Shown in pieces: positions 52,301 through 63,942 of a stretch of 64,000 bases of DNA; within the stretch, counting starts at the first letter, position 1; the number at the start of each line of letters is the position of its first letter. A program made the translations under genes and the position numbers. Source of the stretch: Cydia pomonella. Taxonomy: Eukaryota; Arthropoda; Insecta; Lepidoptera; Tortricidae. The DNA lies in the NCBI RefSeq assembly GCF_033807575.1, contig NC_084723.1:1865247-1929246 (forward strand). Reading direction: 5' to 3'. The notes beneath the pieces were generated by a model. That model saw only the letters and a program-made list of their open reading frames with translations, did no database searches and was not told the origin of the DNA.

Positions 52301-54637
52301 TTCGTTTTTTACCTAAAGGTCAAAAATGGCCTGGTTAAGATCTAAATCATATTTGATGTACGTACATGTCCACGTAGCTGGATTACCGTATTTTTTTTTA
52401 CGAAAGTCCCCGTTTGATGGGAATAAATGGAAGTATAGACGTACCATTAAAAACAAAGTGGGTCAGTTTAACGACGTTTGTACATTGCTTGTTTTTGAAG
52501 TCAAGAAAAGGATAGAGGAGATAAAATTGTTTTCTCTTATTTTATCGGTCATCCGCAGAAAGCGACTTTAGATTCTGCAGATAAACTTTCTGCAACCAAA
52601 CATCATCGGAAAAGTTAAAAAGTACTTTCTCATCACACTTGCTGCAAAAAGATCTTATTTCATGCAGGTGTACTGAAGGACAAAGGCCTACATCGTGCCC
52701 AAGGGATTTATAGCTTTTTTTTTTAATTTTGTCATTTATTCATACCAACCAAGTAGGTATAAAAGAGTTTTACTCTACAACACTTTACTTAAACACTGAC
52801 TTTCATAATTTATTTTTATTGTTTATGTTAAAAATATTTAATTTGCTTAATTTAATAGCCGTTTAAAATATTTGTACACATTTTTCTACCGTGGCTGAAT
52901 GCCGGATAGGTCTGTGCCTTAGGTGCCTAACCTGTCCAAGAATGACAATATGGTGGACGAATGTTTTAAAAGTCACCGTATTTAAGAATGATTTCGCTTA
53001 ATATTCAGTTTTTCACGTCAGCAGCTCGAACAAGGGTAATTTGCTGCTTAAAACAGTGAGCATAATCGCATTTTGTTCACTGAGTGAGACAAAAACCATT
53101 CAAGTGACCTTTATATTCGAATGTCATTTCAACGTGCGGGGCCTAATACAAGTTCGAAGTATTTGGATTCTATTGTCTTTGTCCCTTTCACGCATTAGCA
53201 AAAAGAAAGAGACAAAAAAGTGCATACGTAATTCAACTGTATATTGACGGTTTATAATAGACCCCCGAAATGAGTCAGACCGCTTCGTTCCAAAACACCC
53301 TACGAGTCCTCATTCGTAATAATTCATTAATGAAATAAAAGTTTTAAATTTAATGAAAACACCATATTTTACGTATTTTATTATACAATCAAAACAATGA
53401 ACTTATACAAATTTACGCAATTGTTACGCAGTAAATAATTCTACTTTTAACTACTTTTAACGATCTCTACTATAGTTGACAAATAGTAGTATCCACAATT
53501 CGGACCGTATCTTACAAAGTTTTTTTTTACAGAAAAAGTTGGCGATTGAACTGTCAATTGATGATATATCATTATTTTCGTATTATTTTATTGAAATTTC
53601 TTTCGTTTTGTTTTATTGTGGTAATTAAAGTTAATTGTTAGAATACCTTCAGAAAACATGAGTGATCTTTCGCTTGCACGGGACTCAAAACAAGCACTCG
53701 AAGAAATATCAAACTTTGCTCTCTTGTTGTACAAATAACTATTTTCTTTATACCTTAAGCAAATATGATACTTTTATAAATATTAAAATATTATTATAAA
53801 CTCTTCTTTTCCACGAAACATTAACTATGCCACCCTGTAAAACCGTAATGTACAATTTGTCATACATTTTATCATTTAAAGTGATACCCGAGACAGTCAG
53901 CCTGCCAAATCTGATGATAAATCAAGTCGGTCTTAATCTTATTTATTCGATTGATATTTATTATCTTGAGTTGGTATTCTGTCGCTGATATTTCATCTGG
54001 AAGTTGGTGGGTTAGCTGGTACAAACTCCGAGCAGTATTTTTTAAATTTGTATGAATAGTTTAATTGATAGAAGGTAGTTTTTGGTAAATTTAGGGGGAA
54101 GCAGACTAATAATTCGGGGACGATGCGTACGGTTGTGACAATTTTACTTAGATCGCTATATTATTGCAATTACAGCTCTAAGAATTAAACTTAAAGAAAA
54201 ATGTGTTCTGGAGTGGAGCAACCTTCTCCGTTGACGTGTTGCGGCAGACTAAGGTGGTGAAAACGCGTAAAAATCACTTTCTTAAGCAATGGTGTGTTTA
54301 GACTTAGCTCGAGTGACAATTTTTCAGACGGAAAATGAAGTCGTTCACGTGACATAATAAAAATCTGCGTTATTTCTAAGATAATTTCACTGTAATTGAA
54401 CTTTTATGTAGGAGGGAAATGAATTTTACACATGTGTTCTTAATTTAATAGATGGTTAATTTTATCAAATTCTAATAGAAGTGCCTTTTCTGTACTACGT
54501 AACATACTTAAAAATATAATTCGTATTGTTGTCACAATAACGAAATAAAAAATTGATCGGTCGTGAAACTATCCAGTTGGTAGAAAACGCTTTTTGCATA
54601 GAATAATCGAATAAAATAAATAAATAAATAAATATGA
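48670..54637. repeat. 2,984-bp near-identical tandem duplication
   Basis: Text from inside SINE-A copy 9 to inside copy 10 (about 48670-51653) is repeated from inside copy 10 to inside copy 11 (about 51654-54637) with a constant offset of 2,984. The one difference I noticed is ATTGTGCCC (near 49708) against ATCGTGCCC (near 52692). The duplicated body is AT-rich and holds no recognised gene. Near 49640-49740 it contains a repeat also present inverted at 56090-56230. Confidence 0.93.
51628..51890 (-). mobile_element. SINE-A copy 10 (chimeric at the duplication joint)
   Basis: The tail side (ATAAATAAATATGATAGG) is that of copy 11, and from ACACAAATGG onward it is that of copy 9. The switch lies within GACATTATTACACAAAT. 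Confidence 0.85.
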
Positions 54638-54886
54638 TAGGACATTATTACACAAATTGACTAAGTCCCACAGTAAGCTCAATAAGGCTTGTGTTGAGGG
54701 TACTTTAGACAACGATATATATGTAATATAAAAATATGTATAAATACTTAAATACATAGAAAACATCCATGACTCAGGAACAAACATCCATGCTCATCAC
54801 ACGAATAAATGCCCTTACCAGGATTTGAACCCGGGACCATCAGCTTCGTAGGCAGGGTCACTACCTACTAGGCCAAACCGGTCGTC
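54612..54886 (-). mobile_element. SINE-A copy 11
   Basis: AATAAATAAATATGATAGG tail then ACACAAATTGACTAAGTCCC; head ends CCAAACCGGTCGTCG. Confidence 0.8.
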
Positions 54887-56085
54887 GAATATTTAGTTAT
54901 ATCGTATTTTAAATTCATTTATTTATTTTTTAGCTATTTACTTTCAGTACCTACTTGCGTATGTAAAATAAAGTTTTAAAGTGAAGCGCGCACGTGTGTA
55001 GTAAGTTCTTCAGCACGGTCCGCCGTGCGACACAAAACATTTTTTTTAATACAATTATTAGGCAAAAATGGTAAATAAGTTTATTATTATATAAGGAAGG
55101 ATAACTGGGCTATTCTTACGTATTTTTTTCTAGAGCAAATCCTCATACTTTAAATTTGTAGAGGATTTTGGAAAAAAAAAAATCGTAAAGATTTTTTTGA
55201 AATTTGAATTTCTCGAATTTTTTGTATGGGTGAGTGAACATTTAGTCATAGAAATGAATTTTTCATCCTCGAATTATACGAAAAAGACACCAAACTTGAT
55301 GAAGTTGCTGGATGTATGTAGATATATAGCTTAGAGTGAGGCGCGCCGGAGGCACTTTAAACTAAATTAGTCAACGGTACTAGAAAATATTTTTATTTGT
55401 TTTCAAATCGAACGAAACGAAACAAAAGTAACTTTGTTCCATTAAATAATGCTTTAAATTTCATTGGAGGTAATTTGTACTTTTATTAGGACGATGGGAC
55501 GCTAGAGGTTTTAACCTCAGATTTTAAAGTGCCACCTTATAATTGCTTCGTTCTCAGCTCCAACATTCCAAACGGGCCTAAGGAACTTGTTAAAAAGAAT
55601 CTCGGCAGAAAAAATAAAACTTCACTTAAAGCGACAAGTTCAGATTAGTTTGATTAGCTTTGAGGCGGGAAAGGGTAGGAAGTGAACAAAAAATTAATAG
55701 TACATTGTGCAACGAGGGGGGTAAGTATAATTGTGGATACGAGGGTGGTAATTATTAAAGAATTAAAGACCCGAGTTTGCAATATTCTTACACAATGTTT
55801 TTTATGACACTTGAAAAGAAAAAACTAAATTTTAAGAGAATTTTTTTTTAAATACGATGACATATCAAGCATTCGTCTGCCATTTTGTAATTTCTAGGCA
55901 TCGAAGGCACGAAATTATTCGGCATTCAGCTAAGATTGATAATTATGTAAAATTATTTTTAACGGCTCTTAAATAAAATAAAATTAAATAATTTAAACAA
56001 TCAAAATTATAAAATTATAAATGTCAGTATTTTAAAAGTATAATTCATTTATGCTACTTGGTTTGTATGAATAAATTCCATAATT
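54887..56085. other. Unassigned AT-rich stretch
   Basis: No frame over 70 codons with protein-like composition, and no paired ends noticed. Confidence 0.3.
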
Positions 56086-56089
56086 TAAA

Positions 56090-56230
56090 AAAAAAGCCAT
56101 AAGTCCCTAGGGAACTATAGCTTGTTTTCAAAATCCATAACTCCCGCGGGAACAAAATAGGTCTCTGTCCTTCAGTACACCTGCATGAAATAAGATCTTT
56201 TTCGAGAAAGTTTGGTGAAAAATAAATTTT
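56090..56230 (-). repeat. Relative of the 49640-49740 repeat
   Basis: CTGTCCTTCAGTACACCTGC and ATGAAATAAGATCTTTTTC are the reverse complement of text at 49655-49705 and 52639-52689. Confidence 0.55.
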
Positions 56231-56487
56231 CTCCTTGATGGAAGTAAAAAATGCGATATAATTATGAGGTTGAATTTGAAATTATATAAATTGATTGCCA
56301 ATAAAGGCGAAATACTATTATAATAGTATACATTATTTTTTAATTAATAGATATGAAAAATAAAAATGAAAAAGGTTTAATGAGGCAAAAAAACTAAAAT
56401 TAGGCCTAAAGAGAAATAAATAAAAACTAAAATAAATAAATTAAGCTATGAATTAAACTAAACTAAAAGTACCTAAAAAGTAAAAAA

Positions 56488-56994
56488 CGACGTATTAAAA
56501 AAAAACTACTTACTAAATCTCGTTCAAACCAATTCTCGGTGGAAGTTTGCATGGCAATGTATATCATATATTTTTTTTAGATTTTGCATTCTGTTATTTT
56601 AGAAGTTACGGGGGGGGGGGGGGGGGGGAACACACATTTTATCACTTTGGAAGTGTCTCTCGCGCAAACTATTCAGTTTAGAAAAAAATTATATTAGAAA
56701 CCTCAATATCATTTTTAAAGACCTATCCATAGATACCCCACACGTATGGGTTTGATGAAAAAAGATTTTTTGAGTTTCAGTTCTAAGTATGGGGACCCCC
56801 CAAATTTATTGTTTTTTTTTTTCTATTTTTGTATGAAAATCTAAGTGCGGTTCATAGAATACATCTACTAACCAAGTTTGAACAGTATAGTTCTTATAGT
56901 TTCGGAAAAAAGTGGATGTGACATAATCGGACAGACAGACGGACATGACGAATCTATAAGGGTTCCGTTTTTTGCCATTTGGCTACGGAACCCT
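56488..56994 (-). mobile_element. AGGGTTCC-family element, copy 5 (one end missing)
   Basis: Starts at GACGTATTAAAAAAAAAC, lacking the GGCCGC end, and runs to GGCTACGGAACCCT. Contains an 18-base G run near 56610. Confidence 0.65.
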
Positions 56995-57137
56995 AAAAAC
57001 GTGTCCGTTATTTTAGACTACTCTATAACATATATAAATATAAATCAAATCAGAACCGGACAGTTGGGCACCTTTCCGTGTTAGTCAATTTTAATGTCCT
57101 ATAATATATATATATATTTTTTAATTACTAACAGCCT

Positions 57138-57455
57138 AATTCGAACGTACACTGACATCAGAATAATATTTAGATGATGTTATTAAGATATCGTGCGTCT
57201 CGCTCGCGCCAATACATGTACGGACAAGTACGAACGAAATGCACGATGACTGAATGAAATCAGTTAGATGTTATTCTGATGTTTGTGTACGATCGAAGGA
57301 GTACTAAAGCCTACCCATGAGCTCCATATGGAGATGGTCGGAAAATCTCTTGAGTCTTTCCTAAGGGGGTAGTTACAGAAAAGATCCCTATGGGTCGAAG
57401 TGTATCTGCAAGGGCCCCCCGAAAACCAGAAGATAAGATAGTGTACGTTCGAATT
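57138..57455. mobile_element. MITE with AATTCGAACGTACACT ends
   Basis: AATTCGAACGTACACT at the left and its perfect reverse complement at 57440-57455. Inside, ACATCAGAATAA and TTATTCTGATGT make a second inverted pair close to the left end, so it may be two nested elements. Confidence 0.6.
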
Positions 57456-57784
57456 GGCGGGACGTTTATTTTTCGTTAAGAAAGCTAAAATATATAAAAT
57501 ATAATTATAAAATCGATGTGAGACCATGTCCAAGCATGCTCGGTCGTGATGCGGACAAATGGCGCTATCATTCACGTGGGCGAGGGGGATAAAGCGGCTC
57601 GCTAGTCCTGAGACATATCTTAGTGAACAAATCAAACAAAACTGTTCATCCAAAACAGGTTGTTTATTGAGGTTGGTAAACGGTTGCGCGGAGGGAACAG
57701 CGCCATCTAGCGGGATACTGGTACATTATCCTTGCTATACAATACAAGTTTGTACACTTAGTGATGTCTATGAAATACGATTAC

Positions 57785-57905
57785 GATAAGTTCTGGTTTA
57801 GATAACTTCTCATTTAGATATCGTTTGTATGTCGTATCATTGAGAGACGCAGCTCGATTCGGGCAACCAATGTCACTTTGACGTTGGAAATATCACAGCG
57901 GTTAT
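57785..57905 (-). mobile_element. GGCCCGATTCGAAGAA MITE, truncated copy 3
   Basis: GATATCGTTTGTATGTCGTA and CGGGCAACCAATGTCACTTT are the reverse complement of the interior of 19716-19957. Both ends are missing. Confidence 0.55.
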
Positions 57906-58010
57906 TTTTTTTAATACCACGTCGGTGGCAAACAAGCATACGGCCCGCCTAATGGTAAACAGTCTCCGTAGCCTATGTACGCCTGCAACTCCAGAGGAGT
58001 TGAGTATGGG
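57906..58010 (-). repeat. RTE-like LINE 3' end, minus
   Basis: TTTTTTTAATACCACGTCGG then GGCCCGCCTAATGGTAAACA and GTAGCCTATGTACGCCTGC. Relative of 17390-17462. Confidence 0.5.
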
Positions 58011-58244
58011 TCGAATTTTCTCGAGTATGTGCAATTTCTTAGAGTATTAGTTTATTACACTGCGAGCATATCAGTCCCGACGCGATTTTTTAAAATAAAA
58101 ATTTCATTTTGACACTTCTTGGAGAGACTTTACACCTCCAATTCATATCCTATTAGTATTGGTACTCTGTCATCGGGGACCTTTTACATCTCCAAATTTA
58201 ATGTATTATTAACTAAAGAGACTATACATCTCTGTTATAATGTA

Positions 58245-58600
58245 GTATTTATTTTTATTTTTATGGAGGATAGGCAGGCGTTTGACCACGATCACACCTG
58301 ATGGTAAGTGATGATGCGGTCTACGGTGGAGCACGCTTACCTATGAGATACCTATTTACTCTAGCCTTGAAGAGATTTAGATTGTACTCATACGGAAACA
58401 CAGACTCGGGCAGGGCATTCCACTCCTTGGCAGTTCGCATAAGGAATGTTGAAGCGAAACGCTTCGTGCGTATTTGTGGAATACCTACCATGAAGCGATG
58501 GCGAAGTGCCGATTGTCTGGTAGTCCGATGGTGAAATGGGGACGGAGGAATAAGGTTGTGCAATTCCTCAGCACACTCTCCGAAATGTATCCTATAAAAG
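58245..58600 (-). pseudogene. LINE pol C-terminal fragment
   Basis: Minus-strand frame with FHHRTTRQSALRHRF, TAKEWNALPESVFP and NLFKARVNRYL before a stop at 58321. The W-N-A-L-P...F pattern is the usual extreme C-terminus of several insect LINE reverse transcriptases. The short 3' UTR ends in an ATTTTTATTT-type tail. 5'-truncated. Confidence 0.7.
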
Positions 58601-58741
58601 ATTAAGATTTTTAAGATTATTACAATGTAATGTTTACCCAGGTATCGGCTGTTGTATTTATAAATGTTGCTATGTATTTTTCATGTCATTATAATATAAT
58701 ATGATATTACTGTAAATGTATTGACTTGTAAAAGAGCTCTT

Positions 58742-58858
58742 GGGCCCATTTCTTGAACGGTATTAAACTAATATTATTAGTCCACGAACTGTCAATTCGT
58801 ATTGGTTACCATGGCAACACTAATAATATTAGACTAATACCGTTCGAGAAATAGGCCC
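58742..58858. mobile_element. Palindromic MITE, 117 bp
   Basis: GGGCCCATTTCTTGAACGG faces CCGTTCGAGAAATAGGCCC with further pairing of ACTAATATTATTAGT; arms of about 40 bp. CTT on both sides may be a 3-bp duplication. Confidence 0.7.
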
Positions 58859-58894
58859 CTTGAGGCCTTCTTGCAGAATAAATATTAGAATGGC

Positions 58895-59105
58895 TTATGT
58901 CTTCTCTTTTACATACTCTCAATAAAAAGATTTTTCAAGTGACCGGTTCTAACCCACACTTCTGACCCGAGAAGATTTAAATCCCTCCTAAATTGTAGGA
59001 GGGTATCCCAATATAGGACCGACAAGAAACTCGGTGGCACACATCTTTTCAAAAAATTGCTACTATAATTATCTTTAAGCGTAACCATCAACAGCATTCG
59101 AAATA
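58895..59105 (-). other. Unassigned minus-strand frame, possible retroelement scrap
   Basis: About 60 codons including LKRCVPPSFLSVLYWD. Not recognised; could be chance. Confidence 0.2.
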
Positions 59106-59429
59106 AACACCAGAAAAATCTTGCTTTTGTCCAAGATCAGAAAATTTATTACGAAAAATAAGTTCGATGCGTTCAGATAAATTGCATCATCATTCATGTC
59201 AACGAGCAGGAAATAAAGCGACTCTCGAATCTCTCATTTATACTTCTCACAAAAATATATATGTTTTCTACAAATGACATCTGTTGGGAAAACTGAGGCG
59301 TCTCTTTTGTCAACTGTCGTTTACAGAATCTTGCTAGAGAAATGCTATAAATAGTGCGAGTGTCTGCGTTACTGCAGTCTATTATCTAATTTCGCTATCA
59401 AAGATTTTATAGATAAGGATTCCATAGGG

Positions 59430-59904
59430 TTTTTTATTTTATTTTTTATTATGCGTTTAAAATTTTGGGTCCAGTCCCCGCGAAGTGTACGGGCGGCTGG
59501 ATCCGTAAGGTCTGTGGGATGTTTTATATCTCTTATGAATTAATTATGTGACACTGGGGTGATGTTGTGTTGTTGTGAAAGGTGATGGTGGTAATGAATG
59601 TTAAGATATGAAGATGGATGGTGTAGATAAGTTGTTATGTGTTGTTGAACTTTTTTAGATTGTTGATTATGGTCCTGGATAGTTTGCAAAATGAGGTCAA
59701 TGTACTTTCTCTGCTAATGAGGTCTGGGAGGCTGAAAGGTTGAATTTGGAGATTATGACAGATGATTTCATGGTTGAATCTTGCTATGCTGAATTTTGGA
59801 CATGATCGTAGAAGGTGGTCTATTGTTTGTGGGGTGTTTCTGTCACAGGGGCAGAGATCGTCGGTGATAATTTTCATAATTTTTAGGTACCATAGGGTTA
59901 CCAT
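59430..59904 (-). pseudogene. Jockey-like LINE pol C-terminal fragment
   Basis: The last ~80 residues include LCPCDRNTPQTIDHLLRSCP, a C-C-H-C zinc-finger-like motif as in the 38940-39515 fragment, and end NLKKFNNT at 59635. The 3' UTR on the minus strand runs to an A-rich tail near 59435. Truncated at its 5' side near 59904. Confidence 0.7.
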
Positions 59905-60187
59905 TATAAATAATTATTTATATAAGTCATAATTTATATAATCACGTATAGAACTGCAACACACAACCAGTATTTTGAGCCATGAGTTGTTCTCGTTTTG
60001 ACAACAAACCATAGAAACGGAGCGTGAATCTCGGGACCTAAACGCGGTTGGCATTGAATTCAAGATGGCAAAGACGTCTCGATAATATTTATTTGTGTTT
60101 TGCTCATTAATGTTGATTAAAGTGTAATATTGATAGCTTATTATGCAGCGAACTAACGTAGAAGTGTGCAGCTAATGAAAACCTGTA

Positions 60188-60372
60188 CCCCTAGTGTAAA
60201 TAAATTCGATTTCCAAACGTGACGTACGCGTTTGCGTTTAGTCTCATTTTGTATTGAATTTCGAAAGAGCGCGCCAAGCGGGACGTTTTGGAAACTCAAA
60301 ATCCTATACAAAATGACACTTAACGCAAACGCGTTCGTCACGTTATGATGTCGATCACAGTTACACTAGGGG
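60188..60372. mobile_element. 185-bp CCCCTAGTG MITE, copy 3
   Basis: CCCCTAGTGTAAATAAATTC to CAGTTACACTAGGGG with TA on both sides (60186-60187, 60373-60374). Very close to copy 2 and exactly the same length. Confidence 0.8.
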
Positions 60373-61794
60373 TACAGATATTGAAACGCGTTTAACCATG
60401 TTTTTATCAACACCCGGCTTCCAACGACGACGCAATCCATCGTGGCTTTTAGTAAAGTCCAGCTATCTCTTTACTACGAGTAAAAGCAACAACCGAACAA
60501 CGTCATGCTCTACGAGCACTAATTTTACGGTGCTTGCGATTACGACGTTTTGGTCGCGTGGTACATGTTGCGAATGCGACAATTTCATTGTTCGGTATGG
60601 CTTTTCTATATATTAACTCAATGAAACTATAAGATTTAATCTCGGACAGTCTCGTAATATACTAGGAATTCCGTTCCAGTCCAATAACGGTTTTAAAACT
60701 CCTATAAATAGACGGCTAACTATCTAAATTGTTGGTACAAAGTTCCACAGGAAACTATGCTGTAGCTAACGGGCTCAAAGCTGGGCTGTCTCGCTGTTAC
60801 GGAACTTTCAAATGGCGGTTTTGTGGACTATATTAGAGAATAGATAACAGTACAACGTATGGGAAACGTGAAAAATAAAGTATCTTTATCTTTTTCTATA
60901 TTATAAAAAAATGCCATATCATTCCATCCCTCGCAACGTCAGATCAGCATCTCCTAGATTTTTTCCTATCGGACCCTGTAGCTGAAGGCGGCAGACCAAA
61001 GTAACCTGCTGATTTTACCCTGAAGATTTTTGTATGATTACTAACTACTACTACTTTGACGTGATGAACAAGTGGATTTTGGTCTCCGACACTAAAGACC
61101 GCCATGCTTCTCTGTCCAGTCGACGGCACCGTGTTCGCTAAGGTCTTTTTGCACGTTTTTTTGTCTTAGTCGTTTGTGGAATTATGGCAAATTAAGACTT
61201 TTTCCTTACAGCCACTATACTAACTTTTGCAACTTTTTCCCAAATTGGCAAGCAGTAAAATAAACAATAACAGTAACCTGTAACGTAAACGTTCATTCCG
61301 AAACATCAATTGAGCTCAATAAAATTTTGATTTACGATTCACGGCGAATGAGAGTTTAAATTCAAGTTGATTGGGATTTTCAATAACTGCAAAATAAACA
61401 AATTGTTCTTTTGTTATTTATGATTGTTCTGTTATAATCGGATTTTCAAATAACGGAATAACAAGGTGTTTTGCGCTGCCTCATGGTGATGGGTCATTTC
61501 ATTTTATTTATTAAAGATGCAAAATTGATATAAATTTTTCGTTTCTTCCATTCTGTTATCATCATACAAAGTTTATGAAGAATTGTGAACGGAATGGAAA
61601 TATAAATAGTGGAACACTTTTTTGTCCCATTATAGCACCCAAAGAATATATAACATGAAAATTAAACAAAAAGGTTTAGAGTTTTTTGAAAAGAAATCAT
61701 TTGTGGTACGAGCTTTTAACTCTGATTGTACTTATCTTACCACAGGCAACTAATACTCATCGAGACAATTCTAAAAACCCCAAAGGTTGCGTTG
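60373..61794. other. Unassigned stretch
   Basis: A 61-codon minus-strand frame at 60944-61129 (SVGDQNPLVHHVKVVVV) is not recognised. AT-rich elsewhere. No paired ends noticed. Confidence 0.3.
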
Positions 61795-61930
61795 TTTCAT
61801 CACAGAGATCGTATGGCCACCTCCTGTGTCCTTCATCAGATTAGCTCGATGGTACCATAATATTGCATTGTCACACGACTTACATATGTAAGAAAATATT
61901 CTGCTCAATCGGAAATCGGGAAGCTGTCAT
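61795..61930 (+). repeat. Interspersed repeat shared with 40185-40330
   Basis: ATCACAGAGATCGTATGGCC, TCAGATTAGCTCGATGGTAC and CATAATATTGCATTG in the same order as at 40190. Confidence 0.6.
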
Positions 61931-62269
61931 CATTTGACACACACTAACATACCTACTGAGCACTTACATACTAACAGGGCAAATAATATTTGAAGCTTAT
62001 AAAAATACTAGCTTTGCTAAAATGAGGAGAACTTGGAAAGATTTTCTCTTACTTATTTATTTTCTATATTATTTTTAAAACCCACAAATTGAACTAAACA
62101 AAGTTTAGAGCTACCTTATTTCTCAAGCAACGGAAAATATATCTTCTGTTCTCTGCATAAAGCTACATTTCACTGTATTGTGTTAAAAATATAGTACCTT
62201 TTAATATTAGAATATTTCAACCCGTTTCAACGTCCAAGTTTCAGGATACTAGACCAATTTAGTTTAGTC

Positions 62270-62735
62270 CCCAAATTGTAAGGGATACCGTGGTTTTGCG
62301 GGTTTTACTACGTTGGGTAGTCACCGTGTGTAATTTATAGTATTTAGTTAAGAGAGAAGTGATACTATGTCGTATGTAGTGGTTATAAAAGTATAGTAGA
62401 TTGTTGTTTATAAATTTTTTTCTGAAGTCGGGCTTGTTTTGGAGATCATGTACTAGACTTTGGAACGTTCTCCCACTCTCTATCAGACAAGCGCAGACCA
62501 AATTCACATTCAAGCGCATGTTGCGCAAGTATTTCCTTGACCAACTTTCTTCTTCGTCAACTTAATGATTCACACTTGGTATAATTTTGTATGTATTAAT
62601 ATATGTATGTTTATTTGTATTAAGTATATGTGTAGTTTGTGTTTAATTAGTTCGCCTTTGTTGTATTTAATTTACTCTGTAACTGTGTTTTTCGTGTTTT
62701 TATTTCTATGTACAATAAAGTATATACGTACATAC
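62270..62735 (+). pseudogene. LINE 3' end with RT C-terminal remnant
   Basis: The frame ending at 62565 reads RSCTRLWNVLPLSIRQA, then FKRMLRKYFLDQL, the W-N-LP...FKR-L pattern of LINE RT C-termini. The 3' UTR ends ACAATAAAGTATATACGTAC. Coding similarity fades upstream of about 62430. Confidence 0.65.
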
Positions 62736-62814
62736 ATACATATATTCATATATAGTCTCGGTTACAAATTCATTTACTTTAAAAGACATTGCACCTACTT
62801 AATCTTTCTGGTTT

Positions 62815-62915
62815 AACCCATTGATTGACTGGTAGAGAATGCCTTAAGGCATTAAGTCCGCCATTTGTACCTTCATGTATTGTGCAATAAAGATTAAATA
62901 AATAAATAAATAATG
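62815..62915 (+). repeat. LINE 3' end (GACTGGTAGAGAATGCC type)
   Basis: Same order of words as 23430-23555, ending CAATAAAGATTAAATAAATA. Confidence 0.6.
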
Positions 62916-63239
62916 TATATTTTTTTGTAAAAGTTAGACATGCCTACTGACAGACAGTAAAGTTTTAAAGTAAACTCGCAATTTTTATTCATAAATAAAT
63001 ACGATGTTTACTTATTCGTTGTTATGATTTCTTTCCACCAAAAAAAAAATAAAATAACGTGTCGTCATGCAGAAAAGCAAAAAAATGTCGTGTCGTGCAG
63101 AAAAAGAAAAAAAAAATTATCTTTTATTTTTTGCTTCTTATGCCCGCTTATGCTTCGCGTTTAATTGGCCTACGGTGTATATATTAAGTATGTTTAGTAT
63201 AGGTATTTTATTTTTCTATTTTTTTATTTATTTTGCACC
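62916..63239. other. Unassigned low-complexity AT-rich stretch
   Basis: A/T runs only; the 69-codon frame at 63067 is chance. Confidence 0.3.
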
Positions 63240-63347
63240 ACCGGACTTGACGACGTTCGCCTATTTCACTACCTGAAGGTTGTCTGGAAGGTTGATTGTT
63301 TAGCAATAAGTCCACCTGTTGTAACCTACACATTTATACCTTTTCAT

Positions 63348-63942
63348 TAGAGATGTGCCGACTAGTCGCCGACTAGTCGGGAAAGCCGACTATCCGGCTA
63401 CATTTATAGTCGGCGACTAGTCGGCGACTAGTCGGCAAAATGAGCCGAATAGTCGGCTGCCTAGATCTTCCAAAAAAATAAGGAAATAAAATAAAAAACC
63501 ACCATACTCGAAGTGTTTACCGATTGGTACCAGTCCACCTCACGAAATAAGTACTTGGCATTGATTACTTTACTTGAATCACCTTCAACATCGTCAAAAA
63601 ATGTCCACACGCGTGATTTTCTTTTAGACATAATGTTTATAAAGATCACTACTTGTTTATTTAAACTTTTAAACAACAATTACGATTCGTTTTGTATGTT
63701 TTTCTAATAATAACACACCGGAGCAACAAGTGAATCGGAAAGGTAAACAAAACTAGTCAAAACATGAAAACGCAACCACGTGCGGCAGCGAATCAGGCGA
63801 CCCGAACGTTCCCGATTACGCCCGAACTTAGGCGAAGACCATAGTCGGCTACGCCGACTAGTCGGCCGACTAGTCGGCCAACTGACTGCCGACTAGTCGG
63901 CTAGTCGGCTAGTCGGCCAAAACCGTAGTCGGCACATCTCTA
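63348..63942. mobile_element. hAT-derived element, 595 bp
   Basis: Perfect 17-bp terminal inverted repeats (TAGAGATGTGCCGACTA / TAGTCGGCACATCTCTA) and the 8-bp duplication CTTTTCAT at 63340-63347 and 63943-63950 identify a hAT-type insertion. Both subterminal regions are packed with the 12-bp palindrome CCGACTAGTCGG and close variants, as expected of transposase-binding arrays. A transposase remnant lies inside on the minus strand. Confidence 0.88.
63520..63632 (-). pseudogene. hAT transposase N-terminal remnant (decayed BED finger)
   Basis: From an ATG at 63632 the minus strand reads MSKRKSRVWTFFDDVEG, then SSKVINAKYLFREVDW. The VW-FF spacing followed by SK...AK resembles the start of a BED zinc finger. 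The two zinc-binding Cys expected in KCxxC read Tyr (TAC) and Arg (CGT), each one transition from a Cys codon. The rest of the transposase is gone. The inference rests on motif shape. Confidence 0.45.

Noticed and set aside
49342..53247. Duplicate pairs of frames (49342/52326 and 50057/53041) as paralogous genes
   Set aside because: They are identical only because the whole 2,984 bp is duplicated; the reading frames are short, low in protein-like features and unsupported.
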